Assembly (NCBI RefSeq): GCF_000310205.1
Contig: NZ_AMXE01000005.1
Span: 1 to 64,000 of the forward strand
Direction of reading: 5' to 3'
Origin: Thauera linaloolentis 47Lol = DSM 12138
GTDB lineage: Bacteria; Pseudomonadota; Gammaproteobacteria; Burkholderiales; Rhodocyclaceae
Length of the DNA: 64,000 nt
In this document: one piece after another, positions 18,934 through 28,365 of the stretch
Layout: each line of letters starts with the position of its first letter
How positions within the stretch are numbered: position 1 is the stretch's first letter
Position numbers and translations under genes: made by a program
The notes under the pieces: model-generated
Seen by the model: only the letters and a program-made list of their open reading frames with translations
Told to the model about the DNA's origin: nothing
Database searches by the model: none

Positions 18934-19370
18934 TACTTCTTCACCCATGCACCGCCGCGCTGCACCCACCAGCCGGCCGGCGCGCGGTCGATCCAGCGCT
19001 GGGCGAAGGTGCCACGCACGTCGGCCTCCCATTCGGGATGCTGGTTGACGCGGGCGACTTCGCGGTACAGCGCGCCACGATCGGCGTTCTCGGCGGCGAC
19101 CAGCGCGCTGATGCCCCCTCGCTGCGCGAGCGGCACGGCCGAAGCATCCCTCAGCGCGATACTGCCGTCGGCGGCGAGACCGATCGCGCCCGATGCGTAC
19201 AAAGGCGCGAGTTGGGCATGGCGCTTCTGCATCGACGCTTTGAGTGCGGAAATCGCCGGCGTATCGACCTCGAGGTTTCCCTGCGCCTGCACCGCGAAGG
19301 CCAGCATGCAGCCGAACAGCCCCGGTGCCAGCCAGCGCATCCATCCAGTACGAGCAAGATATGAGTTCAT
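18933..19370 (-). CDS. ydbL: YdbL-family (DUF1318) periplasmic protein
   Basis: A 145-residue protein with a signal peptide (hydrophobic run about 13-28, AFAVQAQG cleavage region) and the DUF1318 core LKASMQKRHAQLAPLYASGA, ENADRGALYREVARVN and ending WVQRGGAWVKK. In E. coli YdbL is a periplasmic partner of the YdbH-YnbE envelope bridge. The start was set at 19370 on the strength of an aaggag site; the longer frame from 19430 would overlap ynbE heavily. It overlaps the ynbE stop by 4 bases. Confidence 0.85.
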   Translation of the reverse strand: MNSYLARTGWMRWLAPGLFGCMLAFAVQAQGNLEVDTPAISALKASMQKRHAQLAPLYASGAIGLAADGSIALRDASAVPLAQRGGISALVAAENADRGALYREVARVNQHPEWEADVRGTFAQRWIDRAPAGWWVQRGGAWVKK

Positions 19371-19564
19371 TGCCTGGCTCCTTCCTCGGCCGGCGCCGCC
19401 TGCGGCGGCTTGGCCTCGCGTGTCTGCCACACCTCGTCGATGATGCGGTCAGCGGCTTTTTCGGCAGCCGCGGCCGGGAAATAGATGTTGATCGTGACGC
19501 AGGCCGATGCGGCGGCAGCCGCGGCCCCTGCGAGCAGCAACGGTCTCATGTGGAAAAACGACAT
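19367..19564 (-). CDS. ynbE: YnbE-like small lipoprotein
   Basis: A 65-residue protein with an Ala-rich signal segment and a probable lipidation cysteine at C22 (ASAC; the -3 Ala is not ideal for a lipobox). The mature part starts CVTINIYFPAAAAEKAADRI. A strong aggagg site precedes the ATG. Position between ydbH and ydbL, size and the VTIN stretch point to the YnbE role: an outer-membrane lipoprotein that bridges to YdbH. Confidence 0.75.
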   Translation of the reverse strand: MSFFHMRPLLLAGAAAAAASACVTINIYFPAAAAEKAADRIIDEVWQTREAKPPQAAPAEEGARQ

Positions 19565-19601
19565 TCAAGCCTCCTGCGGTCCCGGCACACCCAGCCGGAC
19601 A

Positions 19602-21719
19602 TCAGTGCAACTCGGGCGCGACGTTGTCTTCGATCACGCGCTGGATTCGTCCGACGAGTTCATTCCAGTCGACGCGCCGATTGTAGCCGATGACATCCAG
19701 CGCCGGGATGCCGCCGCCGCGAACGATGCGGAAGCCGCCGTCCGCGCGCTCACCGCCCTCGACGCCATCCATTATGCATACCCCGCCCGCCAGCACACAA
19801 TGCAAACCCAGTTCGCGGTAGCCGAAAGTATCGAATACGCCCAGCACCCCGCGCTGCAGGGCCGCCATGGCCCCTCCGCCCCCCAGCGCGCCGATGTTCT
19901 GCACCGCACGCTGGCTGATGCGCCGGCGGTAGCTCCCCGGGCTGCTGGCCAGCCTCATGTCGAACGCGGCGGGCCTCCAGCGCACCAGCTCCAGGCCATG
20001 TACGTCCGCATCCACGTACCCGGTGATGCTGCCGAAACTGAAAGTATCGGTGAGCTGCGCGAGATCCAGGTGGCGCGCCTGGATGTCCGCCCTCAGGTGC
20101 GAAGCGACGCCAAAGGGTTCGCTCACGCGCAGCCCCGTGGCCTGCAGATAGCCATCGAACACCGATACGACCAAGGCGCCGTCCAGCGCGATCTCGCCGG
20201 AATTCACGCGCATGCCCGGCAGCGAGGCCGACAGGATGCCCGACATTCCCGGCCAGCCCAGCGCCTCGGTCAGCAAGGCCATCGACAAGGGCTCCACGAC
20301 CACGTCGCCCTGCCCTCGCCAGCCCGCTGCCTCGCGTTCGAGCGCCAGCCCCTCCAGCACCAGGGCCCCATCGAGCAGCTGGATGCGGATCGGCTCGAAC
20401 GCAGCATGCCCGCCGTCGAGCAGCGCCTCCACCTCGAAAGCCCCCAGCGACAGCGCTTCCCAATGCCCTCCCTGTACCTGGAAACGGGCGCGGGTGGGGG
20501 CCGCCGCCGACCACGGCAGGTGACCCGACAGTGGCCCGAAGGCCAAGCCGCGTCCCCCCGCCTCGCCGCTCGGCCCGACGCCGGCCAGGCTCACGCCGGC
20601 CTCATCGAACACCAGGTCCAGCGTGGCCAGATGCCCATCCTTGATTTCGATGCCCGCCCCGACATGGCCCGCGAAGCGCAGCCGCTCCGCCAGCGCTGGC
20701 GCCAGCACAGGCGTGATCCAGCGCGGTCCGAGGATCGCCAGATCCCCGCCCGCCAGCGACAGCGCGAAATCCTGCAAGGCCAGCGGCTGGCGTGCGATAC
20801 CGGCCGAGAATGCGAGCTGGCTCACGCCTTCGATCTCGATCGTGGCCATGCGCAGCACCGCCCGCTCGTCGTCGATCGTCCCCTCCGCATTCAGCACGGG
20901 CCCCGCCTGCAGGTAGAGCGGGTGCAGATAGGCCTCCCCTTTTTCCCATGCTGCCCGCCCCTGCCAGTCCCATCCTGCCGGCGAGGCCCGGGCCGACAGA
21001 TCCACGGCGACGTGAAGACCCTCCGCAGCCTGCAAACCATCGGGGGCGGCGAAGCCGCCGTCGCTGAGGCGGGCCTCCAGTCGCAGGCTCTCATGCGGAT
21101 GGGCGCCGCCTGGCAGTTGCCAGGCCAGCTGCGCATCGACCACGCCTTCGAGCGCGTGGCGCGAGAGCTCCGCGGCAATGGAGGGCGAGAGCATGGCAGC
21201 GAATTCGGTCAGATCCTCGGCGCTGAAGCGCACCAGAGAAACCTCCAGAAGCGATTCGCCGTCGTAGCGCAGGCGCACGTGCGAGCCCGATGCAAACGCC
21301 AGGCCGGCCTCGAGCGTGGCCTCGAAGGGATCGAAACGGAAATCGACGCTCAGCGGCAGGCGGCGCCCGGCGATGCGAAGCTCTCCCCGCTGGCAGCCCA
21401 GGCCTTCGAGCGCGACGCTCGTCCGGGAGCAGGAAAGGCGCAGATCACGCCAGCTTCGATCGCCCAGCGCAAGGCCTGCGATGCGCAGCTCGGGCGGCAC
21501 GCTTCCCGTGGCGAAGTGGAACTGCACGCCCTGCACACGCAGCGCCGGCGTGCGGATGTCGGCAATGGAAAGCTGGATGCGCTCGACCGCTTGCGCCGCC
21601 AGGGCAAGCAGCAGTGCCAGCGCAAGGCCGAGGAAAAGCGCGGCCGCCTTGCCGCGGGCCCCGCGCCCCGTCCTGGCCTCAGGCCGGGAACACACCCGTC
21701 GACAGGTAGCGGTCGCCAC
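19602..21719 (-). CDS. ydbH: YdbH-like AsmA-type intermembrane lipid transport protein
   Basis: About 705 residues with one N-terminal membrane anchor (hydrophobic run about 25-42), followed by a long beta-rich periplasmic body of the AsmA/TamB/YhdP class. In E. coli YdbH, with TamB and YhdP, moves phospholipids to the outer membrane and works with YnbE. The order ydbH-ynbE-ydbL is the same as in E. coli. The start is uncertain: GTG at 21719 lies inside the end of cysM, and a second GTG at 21695 would remove eight residues. No clear ribosome binding site decides between them. Confidence 0.82.
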   Translation of the reverse strand: MATATCRRVCSRPEARTGRGARGKAAALFLGLALALLLALAAQAVERIQLSIADIRTPALRVQGVQFHFATGSVPPELRIAGLALGDRSWRDLRLSCSRTSVALEGLGCQRGELRIAGRRLPLSVDFRFDPFEATLEAGLAFASGSHVRLRYDGESLLEVSLVRFSAEDLTEFAAMLSPSIAAELSRHALEGVVDAQLAWQLPGGAHPHESLRLEARLSDGGFAAPDGLQAAEGLHVAVDLSARASPAGWDWQGRAAWEKGEAYLHPLYLQAGPVLNAEGTIDDERAVLRMATIEIEGVSQLAFSAGIARQPLALQDFALSLAGGDLAILGPRWITPVLAPALAERLRFAGHVGAGIEIKDGHLATLDLVFDEAGVSLAGVGPSGEAGGRGLAFGPLSGHLPWSAAAPTRARFQVQGGHWEALSLGAFEVEALLDGGHAAFEPIRIQLLDGALVLEGLALEREAAGWRGQGDVVVEPLSMALLTEALGWPGMSGILSASLPGMRVNSGEIALDGALVVSVFDGYLQATGLRVSEPFGVASHLRADIQARHLDLAQLTDTFSFGSITGYVDADVHGLELVRWRPAAFDMRLASSPGSYRRRISQRAVQNIGALGGGGAMAALQRGVLGVFDTFGYRELGLHCVLAGGVCIMDGVEGGERADGGFRIVRGGGIPALDVIGYNRRVDWNELVGRIQRVIEDNVAPELH

Positions 21720-22569
21720 GGTCGCAGACGATCGACACGATCACCGCATTCTCGAGCTCGGCCGCGAGGCGCAGCGCGACATGCATCGAGCCCCCCGACG
21801 AGATGCCGGCAAAGATGCCTTCCTCGCGCGCCAGCCGGCGGGTCATCTCCTCGGCTTCCGCCTGGCTGACACGCTCGACGCGATCGACGCGCGGACGCTC
21901 GAATATTTTCGGCAGATAGGCTTCCGGCCATTTTCGGATGCCCGGAATCTGCGAGCCTTCTTCAGGTTCACAGCCCACGATCTGCACCGCCGGGTTCATT
22001 TCCTTGAGGAAGCGCGAAGTGCCCATGATGGTGCCGGTGGTCCCCATCGAGCTGACGAAGTGGGTCACCCGCCCGCCGCTCTGCGCCCAGATCTCGGGAC
22101 CGGTGCCTTCATAGTGGGCGAGCGGATTGTCCGGATTGGCGAACTGGTCGAGGATGATCCCCTTGCCTTCGTCGCGCATCCTGTCGGCGATGTCGCGTGC
22201 CATTTCCATGCCGCCGGATGTCGGTGTCAGCACCAGCTCGGCACCGAAGGCGCGCATCGTCTGCCGCCGCTCCACGCTCTGATTCTCCGGCATGACGAGG
22301 ATCATGCGGTAGCCGCGCATCGCGGCAGCCATCGCCAGCGCGATGCCGGTATTGCCGCTGGTGGCCTCGATCAGAGTGTCGCCCGGCTTGATCTCGCCCC
22401 GCGCCTCGGCATGCACCACCATCGACAGCGCCGGCCGGTCCTTGACCGAACCGGCCGGGTTGTTGCCTTCGAGCTTGGCGAGGATGACGTTGTTGCGGCC
22501 GGCATTGATGCGCTTGAGACGCACCAGCGGAGTATGGCCGACGTAATCTTCCAGCGTCTTGAATTCCAT
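21679..22569 (-). CDS. cysM: Cysteine synthase B (O-acetylserine sulfhydrylase)
   Basis: A 296-residue PLP enzyme that makes cysteine from O-acetylserine and sulfide or thiosulfate. The PLP lysine is in NNPAGSVKDRPA and the phosphate-binding glycines are in EATSGNTGIALA and SSMGTTGTIMG. The start MEFKTLEDYVGHTPLV fixes the N-terminus at 22569. The substrate-loop and length fit CysM rather than the longer CysK. Confidence 0.93.
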   Translation of the reverse strand: MEFKTLEDYVGHTPLVRLKRINAGRNNVILAKLEGNNPAGSVKDRPALSMVVHAEARGEIKPGDTLIEATSGNTGIALAMAAAMRGYRMILVMPENQSVERRQTMRAFGAELVLTPTSGGMEMARDIADRMRDEGKGIILDQFANPDNPLAHYEGTGPEIWAQSGGRVTHFVSSMGTTGTIMGTSRFLKEMNPAVQIVGCEPEEGSQIPGIRKWPEAYLPKIFERPRVDRVERVSQAEAEEMTRRLAREEGIFAGISSGGSMHVALRLAAELENAVIVSIVCDRGDRYLSTGVFPA

Positions 22570-22604
22570 GGATCGGGTTCTCGGTGTGGGGTGGATCGAC
22601 CCCG

Positions 22605-23780
22605 TCACGGGGTCAGGTCGAATTCTTCGGTACGCCGCGGCGGATAGGTTTCCCAGCCGCCGCAAGCCGGGCAGCGCCAATGGAACTGGCGCGCCTTGAA
22701 CCCACAGGCGTCACAGCGGTAGCGGGCAACCTTGCGTGTATGGCCGTGGATGAGCTGCTTGATCAATTCGACGTCGCCGCGCTGCTCGGTCGGCACCGTC
22801 AACAGCGCGGCCTCCAGCAGCTTGTCCAGCCCAAGCAGCGTGGGATTGCGGCGCAGCTCCTCCCGCACCAGCTCGTAGGCCGCCTTGGGCCCCTGCTTGT
22901 CCATCTCCCAATGGAAAAGCTCGTCCAGCAGGTCGAGCGAGGCGTGGCTGTCGAGCCAGGCGCGCAACAGCTGATGCCCCTCCTCGAGTCGCCCGAGGCG
23001 CCCATAGGCGTCCATGATCCGCTCGGCCGCCAGCGCGAGATAGACCGGGTCCTGATTCTCGATGCGCTTCCATGCCGCCAGGGCGTCCTGGTCCCGGCCC
23101 TGCGCAACACAGATGTCGCCCCGGATCAGGCTCGCACGCACGCAGCGCGGATTGACTGCCAATGCCGCCTCGACGTGGCGCTCGGCCTCATCCGGCAGGG
23201 AATTCGCCAGCGCGTTCGCCGCGAGCTCGCAATGGAAGTTCGCCACCTCGGTACGCCACATCAGACTCTCGTGGCCGGGCAGAGAATCCGCCACCTCGAT
23301 CGCCTTCGCCCAGTCCTTTTCCTGCTGGTAGATTTCCAGCAGGTAGCGCAGCGCCATGGCGTCGCCACGTGTGCCCCGCAGGCGGACGAACACCGCCTCG
23401 GCGCGATCGAGCAGCCCCGCCTTGAGGAAGTCCTGCCCCAGTTCGCCGAGCGCCTGCAGGCGCTGCTCTTCGGTGATGTCCTCGCGATCGACCAGCAACT
23501 GGTGGATGCGGATCGCGCGGTCGGTTTCGCCACGGCGGCGGAACAGGCTGCCGAGGGCGAAATGCAGCTCGATCGTCTGTGGATCGATGCGTACGGCCTC
23601 GACGAAGGAATCGATCGCCTTGTCCGGCTGCTCGTTGAGCAGGAAATTCAGGCCCGACAGATAGGAGCGCGGCAACGCGCGCGACTCCTGCACGACCTGG
23701 CGAATGTCGATGCGGGCAGCAAGCCAGCCCAGCGCGAAGAACAGCGGAAGGGCCAGCAGCCACCAGAGTTCGATTTCCAT
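22605..23780 (-). CDS. lapB: LapB (YciM), LPS assembly regulator with TPRs
   Basis: A 391-residue protein with an N-terminal membrane anchor (about 5-21), a run of tetratricopeptide-like helices, and a C-terminal rubredoxin-like zinc/iron knuckle (YRCDACGF ... WRCPACGGWET). LapB governs degradation of LpxC by FtsH and so tunes LPS synthesis. It lies 15 bases after lapA, in the rpsA-ihfB-lapA-lapB order seen across proteobacteria. Confidence 0.95.
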   Translation of the reverse strand: MEIELWWLLALPLFFALGWLAARIDIRQVVQESRALPRSYLSGLNFLLNEQPDKAIDSFVEAVRIDPQTIELHFALGSLFRRRGETDRAIRIHQLLVDREDITEEQRLQALGELGQDFLKAGLLDRAEAVFVRLRGTRGDAMALRYLLEIYQQEKDWAKAIEVADSLPGHESLMWRTEVANFHCELAANALANSLPDEAERHVEAALAVNPRCVRASLIRGDICVAQGRDQDALAAWKRIENQDPVYLALAAERIMDAYGRLGRLEEGHQLLRAWLDSHASLDLLDELFHWEMDKQGPKAAYELVREELRRNPTLLGLDKLLEAALLTVPTEQRGDVELIKQLIHGHTRKVARYRCDACGFKARQFHWRCPACGGWETYPPRRTEEFDLTP

Positions 23781-23795
23781 TGGACGTCGGCGCGC

Positions 23796-24104
23796 TCAGG
23801 GAAGGCCGGGGATCTGGATGTCGGCCGTCGGCCCGGCAGGCGTTGCGACCCGCTCGCGCTCGGCGCGCTCGAGTTGCTTGCGCAGTTGCGATATTTCGCG
23901 GCGCTGGCGCAGCAACGAGGCGAAAGTCGCCGTGACACCCAGCAATGCCCCAGCCGCAAAGCTGACGAGGATGACGAACACCAGGGGAAGCTGCCACTGC
24001 CCGCCAAAGAAGAAGTTCAGGGTCGCCAGATGATCATTCTTGATCGCGAACCCGAACAGCAGGATGAACAGCAGGAGACGGATGAACCACATGATCGCGC
24101 GCAT
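23796..24104 (-). CDS. lapA: LapA-domain membrane protein
   Basis: About 102 residues with two transmembrane segments (RLLLFILLFGFAIKN and QLPLVFVILVSFAAGALLGV), then a coiled-coil tail rich in Arg/Glu. LapA is a small inner-membrane partner of LapB. Starts are possible at 24113, 24104 or 24092; all lie downstream of a terminator at 24132-24162. 24104 was chosen because it gives the usual short N-terminus before the first membrane segment. Confidence 0.85.
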   Translation of the reverse strand: MRAIMWFIRLLLFILLFGFAIKNDHLATLNFFFGGQWQLPLVFVILVSFAAGALLGVTATFASLLRQRREISQLRKQLERAERERVATPAGPTADIQIPGLP

Positions 24105-24131
24105 GGCGTGCATTATCGCCGAGCGCGCCGC

Positions 24132-24162
24132 AAAAAAGAAGAAAGGCGGCCAAAGCCGCCTT
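24132..24162 (-). terminator. Terminator between ihfB and lapA
   Basis: aaggcggc (24143-24150) pairs with gccgcctt (24155-24162) around loop caaa. On the minus strand it is followed by a T-rich tail ending in T6 (24137-24132). It may reduce rpsA-ihfB read-through into lapAB. Confidence 0.75.
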
Positions 24163-24255
24163 CCGATACCACGAATGCCACTCACAAGCCTGCTTACATC
24201 CGATCGCCGCGCGGCCAACTGTCAAACCCCGACCGGCCGGACCCCATGACCGAGT

Positions 24256-24540
24256 TCAATCGGCAAGGTCGACCCGCTCGCGCAATTCCTTGCCGGCCTT
24301 GAAATGCGGCACGTACTTTTCCGGCACGTGCACCTTCTCACCCGACTTGGGATTGCGCCCGACGCGAGGCGGACGATAGTTCAGCGCAAAACTGCCAAAC
24401 CCGCGAATCTCGATGCGATCTCCGCGCGCCAGCGCGTCGGTCATCGCATCGAGAATCATCTTGACCGCGTAATCGGCGTCCTTTGCGACCAGCTGCGGAA
24501 AACGCTCCGCGAGCTGGGCGATCAGCTCCGATTTGGTCAT
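24256..24540 (-). CDS. ihfB: Integration host factor beta subunit
   Basis: A 94-residue HU/IHF-family protein ([17 protein letters not shown]; arm motif [20 protein letters not shown]). It pairs with IhfA (10432-10740). It starts 10 bases after the rpsA stop, the conserved rpsA-ihfB arrangement. Confidence 0.97.
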   Translation of the reverse strand: MTKSELIAQLAERFPQLVAKDADYAVKMILDAMTDALARGDRIEIRGFGSFALNYRPPRVGRNPKSGEKVHVPEKYVPHFKAGKELRERVDLAD

Positions 24541-24550
24541 GATCGGCTTG

Positions 24551-26254
24551 TTACTGCTTCTGCTCGTTCAGCTTGGCCTTCAGCAGCGCACCCAGATTGG
24601 TCGTGCCGGATGCGGCGGAGCTGTCGGAAGCGAGCTTGCTCATGGCTTCGGTCTGCTCGGCCTGATCCTTGGCGCGGATCGACAGGTTGATCGAACGGGT
24701 CTTGCGGTCGACGTTGATGACCATCGCCTCGACCTCGTCGCCTTCCTTCAGCACCGTGGTCAGGTCGTCGACGCGGTGGGCGGCGGCCTCGGAAGCACGC
24801 AGGTAGGCTTCGACGTCATCGCCCAGTGAAATCACTGCGCCACGCGCGTCGACCGACTTCACGGTGCCGCGCACGAGGGTGTTCTTCTCGTGGGTGGCGA
24901 TGAAGTTGGTGTACGGATCGCCTTCGAGCTGCTTGATGCCGAGCGAGATGCGCTCGCGTTCGACGTCGATCGCCAGCACCACGGCTTCGACTTCGTCGCC
25001 CTTCTTGAAGCGGCGAACGGCTTCGTCGCCCTGCTCGCTCCACGACAGATCGGACAGGTGCACCAGGCCGTCGATGCCGCCTTCCAGGCCGATGAACACA
25101 CCGAAGTCGGTGATCGACTTGATCTGGCCGCGGACCTTGTCGCCCTTCTTGTGGTTGATGGCGAAATCGTCCCACGGGTTGGACATGCACTGCTTCATGC
25201 CCAGCGAGATGCGGCGGCGGTCCTCGTCGATCTCGAGGATCATGACTTCGACCTCATCGCCCAGTTGGACGACCTTGGTCGGGTGGATGTTCTTGTTGGT
25301 CCAGTCCATTTCGGACACGTGGACCAGGCCTTCGATACCCTGCTCGACTTCGACGAAGGCGCCGTAGTCGGTGATGTTCGTCACCTTGCCGAACAGGCGG
25401 GTGCCCTGCGGGTAGCGGCGCGAGATGCCGACCCACGGATCTTCGCCCAGTTGCTTCAGGCCCAGCGAGACACGGTTCTTCTCCTGGTCGAACTTGAGCA
25501 CCTTGGCTTCGATCTCGTCGCCGACGTTGAGCACTTCGCTCGGGTGGCGGACGCGGCGCCAGGCCAGGTCGGTGATGTGCAGCAGGCCATCGATGCCGCC
25601 CAGGTCGACGAACGCACCGTAGTCGGTGATGTTCTTGACGATACCCTTGATGACGGTGCCTTCCTTGAGGTTGGCGAGCAGCTTCTCGCGCTCTTCGCCC
25701 ATCGACTCTTCCAGCACGGCGCGGCGCGACACGACGACGTTGTTGCGCTTGCGGTCGAGCTTGATGACCTTGAATTCGTATTCCTTGCCTTCGTACGGCG
25801 TGGTGTCCTTGACCGGACGCATGTCGACCAGCGAGCCCGGCAGGAAGGCGCGGATGCTGTTGGTCATGACGGTCAGGCCACCCTTGACGCGGCCGGTGAT
25901 GACGCCCTTGACCAGCGAGCCTTCGTTGAGGGCCTTCTCGAGGTCGTTCCAGGCGGCGATGCGCTTGGCCTTCTCGCGCGACAGACGGGTTTCGCCGAAA
26001 CCGTCTTCCAGCGCGTCGATGGCGACGTGGATGAAGTCGCCGACGTTGACTTCGAGTTCGCCGCGGTCGTTGCGGAACTCGTCGACGGGAACGTAGCTCT
26101 CGGACTTCAGGCCGGCATTGACGACGACGAAGTTCTGATCGATGCGCACGACTTCGGCGGTGATGACTTCACCGGTACGCATTTCCTGCAGGGCAAGGCT
26201 TTCTTCGAAAAGGGCGGCAAAGCTTTCTTCGAAAGCGGGGGTGGCGTTGGACAT
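24551..26254 (-). CDS. rpsA: 30S ribosomal protein S1
   Basis: A 567-residue protein made of six consecutive S1 RNA-binding repeats, for example [40 protein letters not shown] and [20 protein letters not shown]. It recruits mRNA to the 30S subunit. The start [19 protein letters not shown] at 26254 fits the family; the frame upstream to 26437 is noncoding. It follows aroA-cmk by 88 bases. Confidence 0.98.
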   Translation of the reverse strand: MSNATPAFEESFAALFEESLALQEMRTGEVITAEVVRIDQNFVVVNAGLKSESYVPVDEFRNDRGELEVNVGDFIHVAIDALEDGFGETRLSREKAKRIAAWNDLEKALNEGSLVKGVITGRVKGGLTVMTNSIRAFLPGSLVDMRPVKDTTPYEGKEYEFKVIKLDRKRNNVVVSRRAVLEESMGEEREKLLANLKEGTVIKGIVKNITDYGAFVDLGGIDGLLHITDLAWRRVRHPSEVLNVGDEIEAKVLKFDQEKNRVSLGLKQLGEDPWVGISRRYPQGTRLFGKVTNITDYGAFVEVEQGIEGLVHVSEMDWTNKNIHPTKVVQLGDEVEVMILEIDEDRRRISLGMKQCMSNPWDDFAINHKKGDKVRGQIKSITDFGVFIGLEGGIDGLVHLSDLSWSEQGDEAVRRFKKGDEVEAVVLAIDVERERISLGIKQLEGDPYTNFIATHEKNTLVRGTVKSVDARGAVISLGDDVEAYLRASEAAAHRVDDLTTVLKEGDEVEAMVINVDRKTRSINLSIRAKDQAEQTEAMSKLASDSSAASGTTNLGALLKAKLNEQKQ

Positions 26255-26342
26255 GAGGGATAAATCCGGGACCGCCGTGCGACGGCAAAAAAGTGAAATT
26301 AAGAAAAAACGCGCCTGGGCTCGCACCCCTGCGCGCGGCACA

Positions 26343-28295
26343 TCAACCGGCGGCCAGCCCCCGATCCCGCACGAGATCGAGCACGAAAGCCACGGCACCC
26401 TCGACATCCAGTTCGGTCGTATCGAGCAGTGCTGCATCCGGCAACTTCATGAGCGGCGCCACGGGCCGTGCCGCATCGCGCGCATCACGTTCCCGCAAGT
26501 CGTCCAGAAGGCTTTGCATGTTAGCAGGCAATCCCTTTTCGATCAACTGCTTATAGCGACGCCCGGCACGAGCCTCGACCGAGGCCGTGAGGAATATCTT
26601 GAGACCCGCATCGGGAAACACCACCGACCCCATGTCGCGCCCGTCGGCGACCAGCCCGGGGGCCGAACGGTAGTCACGCTGGCGTCCCAGCAGCGCCTCG
26701 CGCACGGCCGGCAGAACCGCGACCCGGGACGCGCCGGACGAGCAGGCTTCGCTGCGGATGTCGGTGGTGACGTCGTCGTCGCCGAGCAGCACGCGCCCGG
26801 TCTCAAAGCGCGCCGGCAAGGCTGCGGCGACCGCCGCCACACCGGCCTCGTCGTCGAGCGCCACGCCCGCCCGCATCGCCGCCAGCGCCACGATGCGGTA
26901 CAGCGAGCCGCTGTCGAGCACCTGCCAGCCAAGTGCGGCGGCGACGCGTTCGGCCACCGTTCCTTTGCCCGAGGCCGACGGGCCGTCGATCGCAATCACC
27001 GGCACCGGCTGCGCAACCGTGGCGAAAGCGTCGAAATAACCCGGAAAGGTCTTGTTGACACACTTCGGATCATTGATGCGCACGCGGCAGCCGCCGAGAC
27101 TGACCAGCGAGAAGCACATCGCCATGCGGTGGTCGTCATAGGTGTCGATCGCGGCCGGCAGCAGACGGACGGGGGGGGTGACGCGCAGGTAGTCTGCTCC
27201 CTCCTCCACCTCGGCGCCGACCTTGCGCAGTTCGATCGCCATCGCCGCGATGCGGTCGGTTTCCTTGACCCGCCAGCTCGCGATGTTGCGCAGGCGGCAG
27301 GGGCCATCGGCGAACAGCGCCGCGACCGCCAGCGTCATCGCCGCATCCGGGATGTGGTTGAGGTCGAGGTCGAAGGCCTTCAGCGTACCCGACGCCGGCG
27401 CCGCCGCCTCGATCCAGTTTTCACCCATGCCGATGCGTGCCCCGAGCTGCTCCAGCGCTTCGGCGAAGCGAACGTCGCCCTGGATGCTGCCGCGGCCGAC
27501 GCCTTCGACCCGCACCGGCCCGCCGCCGATCGCACCGGCGGCGAGAAAGTACGACGCCGACGATGCATCGCCTTCGACGAATACCGTGCCCGGGCTGCGA
27601 TAGCGCGCCCCGCCCGGCACGACGAAGCTCGCCCAGTCCTGCCGCTCGACTTTCACGCCGAAGCGCGCCATCAGTTCGAGCGTGATCGCGATATAGGGCT
27701 TGGAGATCAGTTCGCCGATGACTTCGACTGTGGTCTGCACGCCGGTCAGCGGCAAGGCCATCAGCAGCGCGGTCAGGAACTGGCTCGATACGTCGCCCCG
27801 CACCTTCACCACGCCACCCGGGCGAATCGCCGCCGGCCTGATGTGCAGCGGCGGAAAACCCTCGTTCGCCGTGCAGTCGATGTCGGCGCCGAGCTGGCGC
27901 AGCGCCTCGACCAGATCGCCGATCGGGCGTTCGTGCATGCGCGGCACGCCCGACAGCCGGTACTCGCCGCCGGACAGGGCCAGTGCGGCGGTCAGCGGGC
28001 GGAAAGCCGTGCCCGCATTGCCGAGAAACAGATCGCCGGTCTTCACCGGAAACGGCCCGCCGACACCGTCGACCACGTAGTCGAGCGTCTCGCCCTTGCG
28101 CTCCCAGCGCACGCCCAGCGCCTGCAGCGCCTCCAGCATGCGTTCGACGTCATCCGACGACAGCAGGTCGCGGATCTCGGTCCGGCCTTCGGCCAGGGCG
28201 GCCAGCAACAGCACGCGGTTGGAGATGCTCTTCGAGCCGGGCAGACGCACGCTGCCGCTCGCACCCAGCATCGGGGACAGATCAAGGAATGCCAT
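26343..28295 (-). CDS. aroA-cmk: Fused EPSP synthase / cytidylate kinase (AroA-Cmk)
   Basis: A 650-residue bifunctional protein. Residues 1-428 are EPSP synthase, the sixth shikimate-pathway enzyme ([10 protein letters not shown] at 18-27, [13 protein letters not shown] at 91-103, DDHRMAM near 388). After a linker of only a few residues, 432-650 is CMP kinase with P-loop GPSASGKG at 438-445 and [14 protein letters not shown]. No stop codon or start site lies between the domains. The separate genes are neighbours in many betaproteobacteria in the order aroA-cmk-rpsA, and fused forms are annotated in some. The chosen start (28295) gives [18 protein letters not shown]. An 8-base C tract falls at residues 373-375. 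Confidence 0.95.
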   Translation of the reverse strand: MAFLDLSPMLGASGSVRLPGSKSISNRVLLLAALAEGRTEIRDLLSSDDVERMLEALQALGVRWERKGETLDYVVDGVGGPFPVKTGDLFLGNAGTAFRPLTAALALSGGEYRLSGVPRMHERPIGDLVEALRQLGADIDCTANEGFPPLHIRPAAIRPGGVVKVRGDVSSQFLTALLMALPLTGVQTTVEVIGELISKPYIAITLELMARFGVKVERQDWASFVVPGGARYRSPGTVFVEGDASSASYFLAAGAIGGGPVRVEGVGRGSIQGDVRFAEALEQLGARIGMGENWIEAAAPASGTLKAFDLDLNHIPDAAMTLAVAALFADGPCRLRNIASWRVKETDRIAAMAIELRKVGAEVEEGADYLRVTPPVRLLPAAIDTYDDHRMAMCFSLVSLGGCRVRINDPKCVNKTFPGYFDAFATVAQPVPVIAIDGPSASGKGTVAERVAAALGWQVLDSGSLYRIVALAAMRAGVALDDEAGVAAVAAALPARFETGRVLLGDDDVTTDIRSEACSSGASRVAVLPAVREALLGRQRDYRSAPGLVADGRDMGSVVFPDAGLKIFLTASVEARAGRRYKQLIEKGLPANMQSLLDDLRERDARDAARPVAPLMKLPDAALLDTTELDVEGAVAFVLDLVRDRGLAAG

Positions 28296-28365
28296 CTTCG
28301 CCTCTAGAAGCGGGGCCCCACGCGAGGGGCCAATCCATGGCCGGGCAAGCGCCACGGCCGCTCAA

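Noticed and set aside
22570-22680. Longer cysM reading frame starting at 22680
   Set aside because: The extra 37 residues are not conserved in cysteine synthases, and MEFKTLEDYVGHTPLV is a typical start.
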